Part shown: positions 8,836 through 16,690 of the stretch, piece by piece
How positions within the stretch are numbered: position 1 is the stretch's first letter
Layout: the number at the start of each line of letters is the position of its first letter
Assembly (NCBI RefSeq): GCF_012562605.1
Contig: NZ_CP046224.1
Location: 36,821 to 57,867, forward strand
Origin: Enterobacteriaceae endosymbiont of Plateumaris sericea
GTDB lineage: Bacteria > Pseudomonadota > Gammaproteobacteria > Enterobacterales > Enterobacteriaceae
Direction: 5' to 3'
Length of the DNA stretch: 21,047 nucleotides
The notes under the pieces: generated by a model
Databases searched by the model: none
What the model was told of the DNA's origin: nothing
Seen by the model: only the letters and a program-made list of their open reading frames with translations
Translations under genes and position numbers: made by a program

Positions 8836-10209
8836 TTAAGTAATATAAGGATTTTTATTTTCTTTAAATTTTAAAAAAATAGGAATACCAAAAAAATTTA
8901 ATTTTTTATATAAAAAATTTGATAAATAACGTTTATAATTATTTTCTAATTTTTTTACTTGATTTCCATGGATAATTAAAGTTAATGGATTATATTTACC
9001 TACATGTATATATTTTAATTTTATACGATGATTATTAATCATAGGTGGTGGAAAATTATTAATTGCTAAATACATAATCTTCATTAATTTTGAAGTATTA
9101 ATTTTTTGGTTAGTTAAATTATATATTTTAAATAATAATTTAAATAATTTTTTTAAACCTAAACCATATTTAGCTGATATAAATATCATAGGTATGAATG
9201 GAAATTTTACTTTAATTATTTCTTTTATTTGTTTTATATTTTTAAATTGAATTTTATCATATTTATTAATTACTAGAATAATAGGTTTTCCTTGATTAAT
9301 AATATAATTTATTATAGACATATCTTGATGAGAAAATATTTCTTTCGATCCATCAATAATAAATAAAATTATTTTAGATTTTTTTATAGATAAAAAAGAA
9401 TCTTTAATTATATTTTTTTCTATATTTTTAATTTTATTTTTTTTTTTTATTCCCGCAGTATCAATAAGAATTAAATTATTAAAATATTTTTTTGTTATTT
9501 TATTCATATTTTCTATTGGTATAAAAATACTGTCCCTAGTTGTTCCCGCGATATTATTTACAATCATTCTATCTTCTTCAAGAATATTATTAATTAAAGT
9601 AGATTTACCAGCATTAGGAGTTCCTATAATTGCTAATTTTATACTATTATTTTCAATAGAATTATTATATTTAAAATTTTTAATTTTAATTAAATTTTTT
9701 TTTCGAAAAATATTTTTTATATAAGGTAATAATAATAATAATAATTTATTAATATGATGAACATCAATAATATTAATATTATATATTTTATAACCTAAAG
9801 AATAAAATTCTTTTTCACAATAATTATTATTTCTATTTAAAATAATTATAATATTTTTTTTATATGGTCTGATTTTATCTATAATTTCATAATCTATATT
9901 TGTTAAATATAATCCTTTTATTATAAATAAAATTAAATCTGATTCTTTAATAGCTTTAAAAGTTTGTTTATTTACTAAAGAATTATTTAATTCTATTTTA
10001 TTTTTAGCATTATTATCACTAATTATACTACCCGTATCAATACAAATAAATTGATATTTATGTATTTTAACATATCCATAATTTCTATCTCTTGTAAATC
10101 CAGGAATATTATTAACTAATGCTTTATTAGTTTTAGTTAATAAATTATATAAGGTAGATTTTCCTGAATTTGGAGAACCTATTATAGTAACTATAGGATA
10201 ATTTAACAT
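8836..10209 (-). CDS. der: Ribosome-assembly GTPase Der (EngA), degenerate first G domain
   Basis: Der carries two tandem GTPase domains and a KH-like domain and promotes 50S subunit maturation. The product is 457 residues (E. coli 490). G domain 2 (about 190-365) is complete: GTPNAGKST, PGTTRDS, DTAG, NKYD and SAK. The KH-like domain retains PPPM, RIKLKYIHVGKYNP and IHGNQVK. G domain 1 has an intact P-loop (GSPNSGKST, 11-19) and PGFTRDR, but the DTGG motif reads DTGS, the NKxD base-recognition motif is replaced by NRNN (125-128), and the G5 region shows no Ala-Ser/Ser-Ala core. The usual acidic linker between domains is short and basic, and the family's basic C-terminal tail is missing (ends NPYIT). 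A 12-base A tract (9437-9448) is in frame just after the G3 motif of domain 2. It lies 33 bp after bamB, as in E. coli. Confidence 0.95.
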   Translation of the reverse strand: MLNYPIVTIIGSPNSGKSTLYNLLTKTNKALVNNIPGFTRDRNYGYVKIHKYQFICIDTGSIISDNNAKNKIELNNSLVNKQTFKAIKESDLILFIIKGLYLTNIDYEIIDKIRPYKKNIIIILNRNNNYCEKEFYSLGYKIYNINIIDVHHINKLLLLLLPYIKNIFRKKNLIKIKNFKYNNSIENNSIKLAIIGTPNAGKSTLINNILEEDRMIVNNIAGTTRDSIFIPIENMNKITKKYFNNLILIDTAGIKKKNKIKNIEKNIIKDSFLSIKKSKIILFIIDGSKEIFSHQDMSIINYIINQGKPIILVINKYDKIQFKNIKQIKEIIKVKFPFIPMIFISAKYGLGLKKLFKLLFKIYNLTNQKINTSKLMKIMYLAINNFPPPMINNHRIKLKYIHVGKYNPLTLIIHGNQVKKLENNYKRYLSNFLYKKLNFFGIPIFLKFKENKNPYIT

Positions 10210-10242
10210 TATTTGAATCTCATATATAATAAAATTAATAAT

Positions 10243-11460
10243 TTATAATTTAAATACATAGATATTACCACTACGAGTTTGTAATATTAATTTATTATTT
10301 ACTAATAATGATGATTGTATTTTATCATTAAATTTTTTAATTAATGTATTACCAATAATATTACCATTATGAAAATTTAACCAATAAATTTTACCACATT
10401 TATCTATAATAATAATATTATTTTTATAATAAATTGGAGTTATAGTTTCTTTATTTATAAATTTATTTTGTGACCAAATAATATTTCCTTTATTAATGTC
10501 TAATGATAAAAGTTTATTATTTATATCAAAAATATAAATTCTATTATTTTTAATAATAAAATCACTAGATACTTTATATGATTTTTTCCAAATAATATCC
10601 CCATTAGAAAGATCTAATGCATGAAAATTACCATTATAAGAAGCGACATAAATTATTCCATTTAAAATTATTGGTTGTGCATCAATATCATTAAAATCTA
10701 ATATATGAAAAAAATTAGGAAATTTTGTTAAATCTTTTTGCCAAACCATAAAACCATTATTTAATATACGAGAACTAATAATACCATTATCACTACCAGT
10801 AATAACATTATTAAAAAATATTGTTGGTTTTGATGTTCCTCTAAATGAATATGATTCTAAAGGACCTAAATTTACTGTCCATAAAATATGACCGTTATTT
10901 TTATTTAAACCTTGTAAAATATTATTATTATTATGTACAATTAAAAAATTATTTGAAATAACTGGATCAGATAATACTTCACTAAAAACAGATGTTTCCC
11001 ATATTTTATTTCCATTTTTAATATTTAAAGCAATAATTTTACCTTTTTCACTTCCTAAATATAAATAATTATTTGATATAACAGGACCACTAGATAATTC
11101 TTCAGATAAACAATATGTAAATATACAAAAATTTTTTTTAGCAAGATTTATGTTCCATATTATCTTTCCATTATTAATATCAATACATTTTACTATACCA
11201 TCTCTATGAGCAATATATAATAGCTTATTTTTATATGCTATATGTAATTTAGAAAAATTATCATTTGATTTTTTAATAACTTTACTAAACCAGATTAGTT
11301 GAGGATTTATTTGGTTTTTATTTAAAACTTTTAAAGTAGTTTTATATTTTTTAAGTAATTTATTTTGACTTAAATAATAATAACTATTATAGTTTGAACA
11401 ACTAGTAAACATAAAAGAACAAAAAATAAAAAAAATTAATATTAATTTTTGTAAATTCAT
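10243..11460 (-). CDS. bamB: Outer membrane assembly lipoprotein BamB
   Basis: BamB is a periplasmic lipoprotein of the BAM complex that helps BamA insert beta-barrel proteins in the outer membrane. The product is 405 residues (E. coli 392). The N-terminus is a lipoprotein signal: MNLQK, a hydrophobic stretch to Phe18, then T-S-Cys21, the predicted lipidation site. The rest is an eight-bladed PQQ-type propeller with recurring NGxxxW strands (NGKIIW near 97, NGNKIW near 149, NGHILW near 189, NGFMVW near 235, NGDIIW near 286, KGNIIW near 324). GSDNGIIS, DIDAQPIILNGIIY and YNGNFHALDL match E. coli BamB closely. A strong ribosome binding site precedes the ATG. It lies between hisS and der; the yfgM gene normally upstream is gone. 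Its retention suggests the cell still builds an outer membrane with barrel proteins. Confidence 0.94.
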   Translation of the reverse strand: MNLQKLILIFFIFCSFMFTSCSNYNSYYYLSQNKLLKKYKTTLKVLNKNQINPQLIWFSKVIKKSNDNFSKLHIAYKNKLLYIAHRDGIVKCIDINNGKIIWNINLAKKNFCIFTYCLSEELSSGPVISNNYLYLGSEKGKIIALNIKNGNKIWETSVFSEVLSDPVISNNFLIVHNNNNILQGLNKNNGHILWTVNLGPLESYSFRGTSKPTIFFNNVITGSDNGIISSRILNNGFMVWQKDLTKFPNFFHILDFNDIDAQPIILNGIIYVASYNGNFHALDLSNGDIIWKKSYKVSSDFIIKNNRIYIFDINNKLLSLDINKGNIIWSQNKFINKETITPIYYKNNIIIIDKCGKIYWLNFHNGNIIGNTLIKKFNDKIQSSLLVNNKLILQTRSGNIYVFKL

Positions 11461-11464
11461 TATT

Positions 11465-11470
11465 TCCTCT
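11465..11470 (-). promoter_or_regulatory. Ribosome binding site of bamB
   Basis: The minus strand reads AGAGGA four bases before the bamB ATG at 11460. It is one of the clearest Shine-Dalgarno sequences in a window where most genes have none, and it fixes the bamB start at the signal peptide. Confidence 0.7.
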
Positions 11471-11603
11471 TTAATTATATTAAATATTTATTTTATTAAA
11501 TAAAATTTTTTCATATTAATAAAATTATTTAAAAATTATATTAATTATAATTATATAGATTAAAATATTTAAAATTATTAAAAATAAGATTTAATAAATA
11601 AAA

Positions 11604-12896
11604 TTATGTTTTAAAATTTAATATTTTTACTAATTCAGATATTAACTCTTTTTCAAAAAAAGTTATTTGTTTATTTAAAAATAAATCTTTTATTGTTAAT
11701 TGTTTATTACTTATTTCTTTTTCTCCTATAATTAAAAGAAAACGAACTTTTTGTTTTATTGCTTGAATAATTTGTTTTTTTAAATTACTAAAATAATAAC
11801 TAATAACTATTTTTAATAAAGGAAATTTTTTTCTAATTATTTCACTAATAAAAATAGTTTTATATAAAGCTGAACTATTATTCATAGGTACAAGATAAAT
11901 ATCTATTAAATAATCAATTTTTAGTTTTATTCTATTGAGATTTTTTATTAATAAAATTAAACGTTCTACTCCAATAGCACATCCCATACCACTAATATTA
12001 ATTTTATTACTTAATTTTTCTACTAATTTATCATATCTACCTCCACCACAAATAGTTTTATGAGATCCTATCTTATTAGTAATCCATTCAAATACAATAT
12101 CATTATAATAATCCAATCCTCTAACTAAACGATAATTTATAGAAAAATTAATTTTTAATAAATTTAGTATATCACATAATTTATTCAATTTAACTATGCA
12201 ATTCTTACTAAGAAAATCTTTTAATTGAGGAGCTTTATTTAATAATTCTTGAATATTAGGATTTTTACTATCTAATATTCTTAAAGGATTTTTATATATT
12301 CTTTTTTTGCAATCATCGTCTAATAAGTGGAAATATTTTTCTAAAAATAAAATAAGTTTTTTAACATATTGTTTTCTATTTTCAGCAGATCCAATAGAAT
12401 TAATTTCTAAGTAAACATCATCTATGATGTTTAATTCTTTCCAAAAATGATATGTCATTATAATTATTTCAGAATCTATATAAGGTGATTCTAATCCTAA
12501 TGTTTCAATACCAATTTGATTAAATTGTCTATATCTTCCTTTCTGTGGACGTTCATAACGAAACATTGGTCCATTATACCATAATCTATTATTTAAAGAA
12601 GTAAAAATATTATGTTCAACTATTGCTCTAATACAACCTGCAGTTCCTTCTGGCCTTAAAGTAAGATTTTCTCCATTTCTATCGTTTAAATTATACATTT
12701 CTTTTTCTACAATATCTGTAATTTCACCTATTGCTTTTTTAAATAAAATACTTTTTTCTAAAATAGGAATCTTAATTTCTTTATAACCATGATTTTTTAA
12801 TATTTTTTTAATAATATTTTCAATATATTCCCATAATAAAGTATCTGGGAAAAAATAATCATGCATCCCATGAACTGCAGTAATATTTTTAATCAT
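11604..12896 (-). CDS. hisS: Histidyl-tRNA synthetase
   Basis: This class II synthetase charges tRNA-His. The product is 430 residues (E. coli 424) and starts MIKNITAVHGMHDYFF. The class II core is intact: LTLRPEGTAGCIRA (about 78-91), motif 2 in RLWYNGPMFRYERPQKGRYR (about 104-123), the histidine-specific LVRGLDYY with catalytic Arg259 and CGGGRYDK (283-290), and motif 3 in GCAIGVERLILL (305-316). The C-terminal anticodon-binding domain (about 328-430) is present and ends YELVK-like as SELVKIL. AAGAGA lies about 10 bases before the ATG as a ribosome binding site. It is the first gene of the leftward series, and bamB and der follow as in E. coli except that yfgM is absent from the 143-bp gap. 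Confidence 0.97.
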   Translation of the reverse strand: MIKNITAVHGMHDYFFPDTLLWEYIENIIKKILKNHGYKEIKIPILEKSILFKKAIGEITDIVEKEMYNLNDRNGENLTLRPEGTAGCIRAIVEHNIFTSLNNRLWYNGPMFRYERPQKGRYRQFNQIGIETLGLESPYIDSEIIIMTYHFWKELNIIDDVYLEINSIGSAENRKQYVKKLILFLEKYFHLLDDDCKKRIYKNPLRILDSKNPNIQELLNKAPQLKDFLSKNCIVKLNKLCDILNLLKINFSINYRLVRGLDYYNDIVFEWITNKIGSHKTICGGGRYDKLVEKLSNKINISGMGCAIGVERLILLIKNLNRIKLKIDYLIDIYLVPMNNSSALYKTIFISEIIRKKFPLLKIVISYYFSNLKKQIIQAIKQKVRFLLIIGEKEISNKQLTIKDLFLNKQITFFEKELISELVKILNFKT

Positions 12897-12960
12897 ATAT
12901 ACATATCTCTTATTTAATTAATAATTTTATTCATATAATATTTTATTTATCATTTAAAAT

Positions 12961-12989
12961 ATTAAACTAAAATTGATTTTTTATTTCAA
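12961..12989 (-). promoter_or_regulatory. Candidate sigma70 promoter for hisS
   Basis: On the minus strand TTGAAA (five of six to the -35 consensus) is followed by a 17-base spacer and TTTAAT (five of six to the -10 consensus). Transcription would begin roughly 58 bases before the hisS ATG. Spacing is ideal, but chance matches are frequent in DNA this AT-rich, so this is only a candidate. Confidence 0.35.
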
Positions 12990-13267
12990 CTATGTTATAT
13001 GTGTTAATAAAATTTTATTTTTTATTTATTTTAAATAATATTTTATGATAAAAAATTTTATTTATAAATAAATAAAATACTTATTTTATAAATATAAATT
13101 TAATTTATTTAAATAAAAAATTTATTAATATATTTATTTAAAATATTATATTTAATTTTATTAAATTTACCTTTCATAAAAAATTTTTATTCAAAATATA
13201 AATAATTTATTATTTTAATATATTATTTATTATCTTAATATAATTAAAAAATTATTTATAAATTAAT

Positions 13268-13274
13268 AAAAAGG
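13268..13274 (+). promoter_or_regulatory. Ribosome binding site supporting the TTG start of tadA
   Basis: AAAAAGG ends ten bases before TTG 13285. It supports that start over the internal ATG at 13309, which would cut the conserved YWMNYALNLAK segment. Confidence 0.5.
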
Positions 13275-13284
13275 TTATAATATT

Positions 13285-13749
13285 TTGATAAAAGATGATA
13301 TTTATTGGATGAATTACGCTTTAAATTTAGCTAAATTAGCAATTCAATCAGGTGAAATACCAGTAGGTGCTGTAATTATAAAAAATAATAAAATTATTTC
13401 AGAAGCTAAAAATAATTCTATTAAAAATAATGATCCTACAGGACATGCTGAAATAATAGCATTAAGAAAAGCTGGTAAATATTTAAAAAATTATAGATTA
13501 TTAAATACAACTATGTATGTAACATTAGAACCTTGTATAATGTGTTCTGGTGCAATTATTATTAGTAGAATTAATCGTTTAGTATATAGTATTAGTAATA
13601 ATAAATATTATAAAATAGGATCTTTTATAGATTTATTAGGAATTTATAATATAAATTATTGCATAAAAATTAATTCTGGAATATTAGTTAAAGAATGTAC
13701 GAGTCTTATTAAAGATTTTTTTTCTTCAAAAAGAAAAAAAAATAATTAA
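13285..13749 (+). CDS. tadA: tRNA-specific adenosine deaminase TadA
   Basis: TadA deaminates the wobble adenosine 34 of tRNA-Arg(ACG) to inosine, needed to read CGU/CGC/CGA codons. It is essential in E. coli. The product is 154 residues from a TTG start (E. coli 167). The zinc-deaminase core is complete: His54-Ala-Glu56 in DPTGHAEIIAL, and Cys84 and Cys87 in LEPCIMCSGA. Residues before the core (IYWMNYALNLAK) and after it (IISRINRLVYSI, GSFIDLL) also match TadA rather than cytidine or riboflavin deaminases. It heads a three-gene plus-strand group, with glyA starting 27 bp later. Confidence 0.95.
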   Translation: MIKDDIYWMNYALNLAKLAIQSGEIPVGAVIIKNNKIISEAKNNSIKNNDPTGHAEIIALRKAGKYLKNYRLLNTTMYVTLEPCIMCSGAIIISRINRLVYSISNNKYYKIGSFIDLLGIYNINYCIKINSGILVKECTSLIKDFFSSKRKKNN

Positions 13750-13762
13750 TATAATTAATTTT

Positions 13763-13769
13763 AGAGGGA
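13763..13769 (+). promoter_or_regulatory. Ribosome binding site supporting the TTG start of glyA
   Basis: AGAGGGA ends seven bases before TTG 13777. The next in-frame ATG is eleven codons further in and lies inside the conserved N-terminal YDxEIW segment, so TTG is the likely start. Confidence 0.6.
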
Positions 13770-13776
13770 ATTAATT

Positions 13777-15027
13777 TTGAATCAAATTAAAAATTACTCA
13801 AATTATGATATGGAAATATGGCAATTAATTCAAAAAGAAATTAAACGTCAAGAAGAACATATAGAATTAATTGCATCTGAAAATTATGCTTCAAATTATG
13901 TTATGTATGTTCAAGGTTCTCAATTAACTAATAAATATGCAGAAGGTTATCCTAAAAAAAGATATTATGGTGGATGTAAATACATTGATAAAATAGAAAA
14001 AATAGCTATAAATAGAGCTAAAAAATTATTTAATGCAAATTATGCTAATGTACAACCACATTCAGGATCACAAGCTAATTTTGCTGTTTATTCTGCATTA
14101 TTAAATCCTGGAGATAAAATAATGGGTTTAGAAAATTCTCATGGAGGTCATTTAACTCATGGTTCTATAGTTAATTTTTCAGGAAAATTTTATAAAAATA
14201 TCCCTTATAAAATTAATAATAAAGGTATTATTGATTATGATAATTTATTAAAATTAGCGGAAATTCATAAACCTAAAATGATTATTGGTGGTTTTTCATC
14301 TTATTCTGGAATATGTGATTGGAAAAAAATGAGAGAAATAGCTGATATTATAAAATCATATTTACTTGTTGATATGGCTCATATTGCAGGATTAGTAGCT
14401 ACTGGATTATATCCAAACCCAGTACCATATGCTCATGTAGTTACTACTACAACACATAAAACTTTAGCAGGACCACGAGGAGGATTAATTTTAGCTTCAG
14501 AAAATATTAATAATCTTTTTAATAAATTAGATGCTTCTGTATTTCCAGGAAGTCAAGGTGGTCCTTTAATGCATATTATTGCAGCTAAAGCTGTAGCTTT
14601 AAAAGAAGCTTCAGAACCAAAATTTTTAATATATCAAAAACAAGTTTTAAAAAATGCTAAATTAATGGTTTCTATATTAAAAAAACGTAATTATAAAATT
14701 ATTTCAGATAATACACATAATCATTTATTTTTATTAGACTTGTCTAAGATGAATATAAATGGTATACAAGCAGAAAAATTATTAAGTAAATATAACATTA
14801 TTGTAAATAAAAATAGTATTCCAAATGACTTAAAACCTCCTTTAATAACTTCAGGAATAAGAATTGGTACTCCTGCAATTACTAGAAGAGGATTTAAAGA
14901 ATATGAAGTATCATTAATATCAAATTTTATAGCAGATATTCTTGATAAAAAAAATAAAAATATTTCATATATTAAAGAAAAAATATCAGAAATATGTATA
15001 AAGTTTCCTGTATATCCTATTAATTAA
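13777..15027 (+). CDS. glyA: Serine hydroxymethyltransferase
   Basis: GlyA is a PLP enzyme that converts serine and tetrahydrofolate to glycine and 5,10-methylene-tetrahydrofolate, the main source of one-carbon units for thymidylate, purines and, through methyl-THF, for MetE. The product is 416 residues from a TTG start (E. coli 417). Highly conserved blocks include [53 protein letters not shown] [21 protein letters not shown] and the PLP-lysine motif [16 protein letters not shown] (Lys228), then [11 protein letters not shown] and [15 protein letters not shown]. It lies 27 bp after tadA and 26 bp before yajL, so the three are probably co-transcribed. Conservation is among the strongest in the window. 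Confidence 0.98.
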   Translation: MNQIKNYSNYDMEIWQLIQKEIKRQEEHIELIASENYASNYVMYVQGSQLTNKYAEGYPKKRYYGGCKYIDKIEKIAINRAKKLFNANYANVQPHSGSQANFAVYSALLNPGDKIMGLENSHGGHLTHGSIVNFSGKFYKNIPYKINNKGIIDYDNLLKLAEIHKPKMIIGGFSSYSGICDWKKMREIADIIKSYLLVDMAHIAGLVATGLYPNPVPYAHVVTTTTHKTLAGPRGGLILASENINNLFNKLDASVFPGSQGGPLMHIIAAKAVALKEASEPKFLIYQKQVLKNAKLMVSILKKRNYKIISDNTHNHLFLLDLSKMNINGIQAEKLLSKYNIIVNKNSIPNDLKPPLITSGIRIGTPAITRRGFKEYEVSLISNFIADILDKKNKNISYIKEKISEICIKFPVYPIN

Positions 15028-15053
15028 ATAAAATATTTTCAAAAAGGCCTAAA

Positions 15054-15614
15054 ATGTCAAAATGTTATTCTATTTTAATTTGTATTACAGATGGTATAGA
15101 AGAAATAGAAACTGTTTCATCTATTGATATTTTAAATAGAAGTAATATAAATGTTACTTTAGTAAGTACAACTGATAATTATAAAGTATCATGTGCTCAT
15201 GGTACAAATTTAATTTGTGATATTCTTTTAAAAGATCTATCAAATAATGATGATTGTATTGCTATGATTATACCAGGAGGAATGAAAGCAGCTAAACATT
15301 TTAAATCTAATAAATTATTATTAGAATATATTTATAAATTTAAATCTTCTCAAAGAATTATAGGAGCAATTTGTGCTACTCCTGCTATTATGCTTATATC
15401 AAATAATATTTTTCCTCAAGCAAAAATGACCGGATATTTAGGATTTAAAAATCTCATTCCCTCTAAACAATGGTCAAATAATCCAGTATATTGGGATGAT
15501 AAATTTAAATTATTAACTGCTCAAAGTGTTAAATATTCTATTGAATTTAATTTAAAATTAATTAGTATTATTTTAGGAGAAAAAATTTCAAAAAAAATTG
15601 CATCTGAATTATAA
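15054..15614 (+). CDS. yajL: DJ-1/PfpI family protein, YajL-like
   Basis: The product is a 186-residue single-domain DJ-1/PfpI protein. YajL of E. coli (196 residues) has been reported as a covalent chaperone and a protein deglycase, the latter being disputed, and it protects thiol proteins from oxidation. The family's reactive cysteine is present at the nucleophile elbow as GAICATPA (Cys107), and the acidic partner lies in DGIEEIETV (Glu16/Glu17). IIPGGMKAA, NIFPQAKMTGY and YWDDKFKLLTAQ match YajL specifically rather than HchA or YhbO. The C-terminus stops about ten residues short of E. coli YajL. AAAAAGG six bases before the ATG is a fair ribosome binding site. It is the last gene of the tadA group and converges on nusB. 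Confidence 0.85.
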   Translation: MSKCYSILICITDGIEEIETVSSIDILNRSNINVTLVSTTDNYKVSCAHGTNLICDILLKDLSNNDDCIAMIIPGGMKAAKHFKSNKLLLEYIYKFKSSQRIIGAICATPAIMLISNNIFPQAKMTGYLGFKNLIPSKQWSNNPVYWDDKFKLLTAQSVKYSIEFNLKLISIILGEKISKKIASEL

Positions 15615-15625
15615 ATTATTAAATA

Positions 15626-15652
15626 AAAAAATTATACAATTAATAATTTTTT
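15626..15652. terminator. Candidate bidirectional hairpin between convergent yajL and nusB
   Basis: A perfect 10-bp inverted repeat (AAAAAATTAT, 7-base loop, ATAATTTTTT) starts 11 bases after the yajL stop. Its position between convergent genes and the T tract on either strand fit a weak terminator. The stem has no G or C, so stability is poor and chance is a real alternative. Confidence 0.3.
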
Positions 15653-15749
15653 ATAAAAATTATAAAGTATGTATTTAATTTTTTAATAAATTTTATTAAT
15701 ACTTTAATAAGAACTTTTATGTTATATTTATATAAAAATATATAATATC

Positions 15750-16169
15750 TTAGGTTCTAATTTTTGTAACTATTTTATCTAAAACACCATTTATAAATTT
15801 ATAACTATTATCTACACCTCCAAAACATTTTGCTAAACAAATACCTTCATTAATAATTACTTTATAAGGAACATCTAATCGATTAATTAATTCATATAAT
15901 GAAATTCTTAAAATCGCTTTTTCAATTTGACCTAATTCAAATAATTGACGTGATAAAAAAGGTTTCATGATATTATCTAAATATGTACTATTTATTATTA
16001 CTCCATTTATTAATTCATTAAAATAATTTATATCAATAGTTTTAACGTCTTTTATAGATTCGTTTAAAAAATAATATTGGATATCACTAAAAGTATTTTT
16101 AGATATTTGCCAAGAATAAATTGCTTGTAAAGCATACTTACGAGCTTGATATCTATCTGTAAATTTCAC
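15750..16169 (-). CDS. nusB: Transcription antitermination protein NusB
   Basis: NusB, with NusE (S10), binds boxA RNA and forms the antitermination complex on rRNA operons. It also helps rRNA folding. The product is 139 residues, the same as E. coli, starting at a GTG. The all-helical fold signatures are present: [15 protein letters not shown] (RNA-binding arginines near the N-terminus), [21 protein letters not shown], and [18 protein letters not shown] followed by [11 protein letters not shown]. Its start lies two bases beyond the ribH stop and its ribosome binding site lies inside ribH, so translation is probably coupled. In E. coli thiL follows; here the next gene is convergent yajL. Confidence 0.96.
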   Translation of the reverse strand: MKFTDRYQARKYALQAIYSWQISKNTFSDIQYYFLNESIKDVKTIDINYFNELINGVIINSTYLDNIMKPFLSRQLFELGQIEKAILRISLYELINRLDVPYKVIINEGICLAKCFGGVDNSYKFINGVLDKIVTKIRT

Positions 16170-16171
16170 TA

Positions 16172-16663
16172 CTATACTTCCTTTTTTATATTTAAAGACT
16201 TAATTTTTTTAAATACATTTATCATTTCTAATAATGTTAAAGCAGCTTCAGTTCCTCTATTTCCTATTTTACTACCAGATCGTTCTATTGCTTGTTTTAT
16301 ATTATTTGTAGTCAATATACTAAATGCAATTGGTATCTGATTTTTTACAGATAAATTTAATAATTGAAAACATATAGATTGAGATAAATATTTAAAATGT
16401 AAAGTATCTCCTTTAATAATTGTTCCTATTGTTAAAATTCCATCATAAAAATTTTTTTTAATTATTAATTTAGTTGTTAATGGTAATTCATAAGATCCTG
16501 GAATCCATATTATAGTTATATTGTTTTTTTTTACCATTCCTATTCTTTGAAAAGTATCAATAGCAGAATTTAATAAATTTTTATTAATAAATTCATTAAA
16601 TCTTGCTACAATAATTGCTATAGATATTTCTGGTGCTATTATAGTTTCATTAATTATTTTCAT
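16172..16663 (-). CDS. ribH: 6,7-dimethyl-8-ribityllumazine synthase
   Basis: RibH (named ribE in E. coli) condenses 5-amino-6-ribitylamino-uracil with 3,4-dihydroxybutanone phosphate to lumazine, the penultimate step of riboflavin synthesis, as a 60-subunit capsid in enteric bacteria. The product is 163 residues (E. coli 156) and ends with TAG. Substrate residues are in VARFNEF (Phe22, Asn23), WIPGSYELP (53-61), and [13 protein letters not shown] with the catalytic His89. The phosphate-binding arginine is in AIERSGSK (Arg128). The C-terminus carries [14 protein letters not shown] plus a short lysine-rich tail. It lies 27 bp after ribD, and nusB follows almost immediately, the same order as E. 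coli. Confidence 0.96.
   Translation of the reverse strand: MKIINETIIAPEISIAIIVARFNEFINKNLLNSAIDTFQRIGMVKKNNITIIWIPGSYELPLTTKLIIKKNFYDGILTIGTIIKGDTLHFKYLSQSICFQLLNLSVKNQIPIAFSILTTNNIKQAIERSGSKIGNRGTEAALTLLEMINVFKKIKSLNIKKEV
16177..16182 (-). promoter_or_regulatory. Ribosome binding site of nusB inside the end of ribH
   Basis: The minus strand reads AGGAAG seven bases before the nusB GTG (16169), overlapping the last ribH codons. It supports the GTG start and translational coupling of ribH and nusB. Confidence 0.6.
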
Positions 16664-16690
16664 AATAACTTTTTAAAAAGAAAATTAAAT

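Larger units (their letters stand above)
12897..13284. other. Divergent AT-only spacer between hisS and tadA
   Basis: This 388-bp stretch is nearly pure A/T and holds no reading frame resembling a known protein, no tRNA-like cloverleaf and no GC-containing hairpin. It should carry the promoters of the leftward hisS and rightward tadA groups. On the minus side a reasonable sigma70-type pair is visible (12961-12989). On the plus side a TATAAT lies at 13239-13244 without a convincing -35 box. A perfect 16-base AT palindrome lies at 13057-13072, but such palindromes are expected by chance in this composition. The spacer is probably decayed intergenic DNA left after gene loss. Confidence 0.6.

Noticed and set aside
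13057..13072. Perfect 16-base palindrome TTTATTTATAAATAAA in the hisS-tadA spacer
   Set aside because: All A/T; palindromes of this size are not unexpected in a spacer of this composition, and no second copy was noticed.
16146..16340. Plus-strand open frame of 64 codons
   Set aside because: It lies entirely antisense to nusB and ribH and shows no homology.
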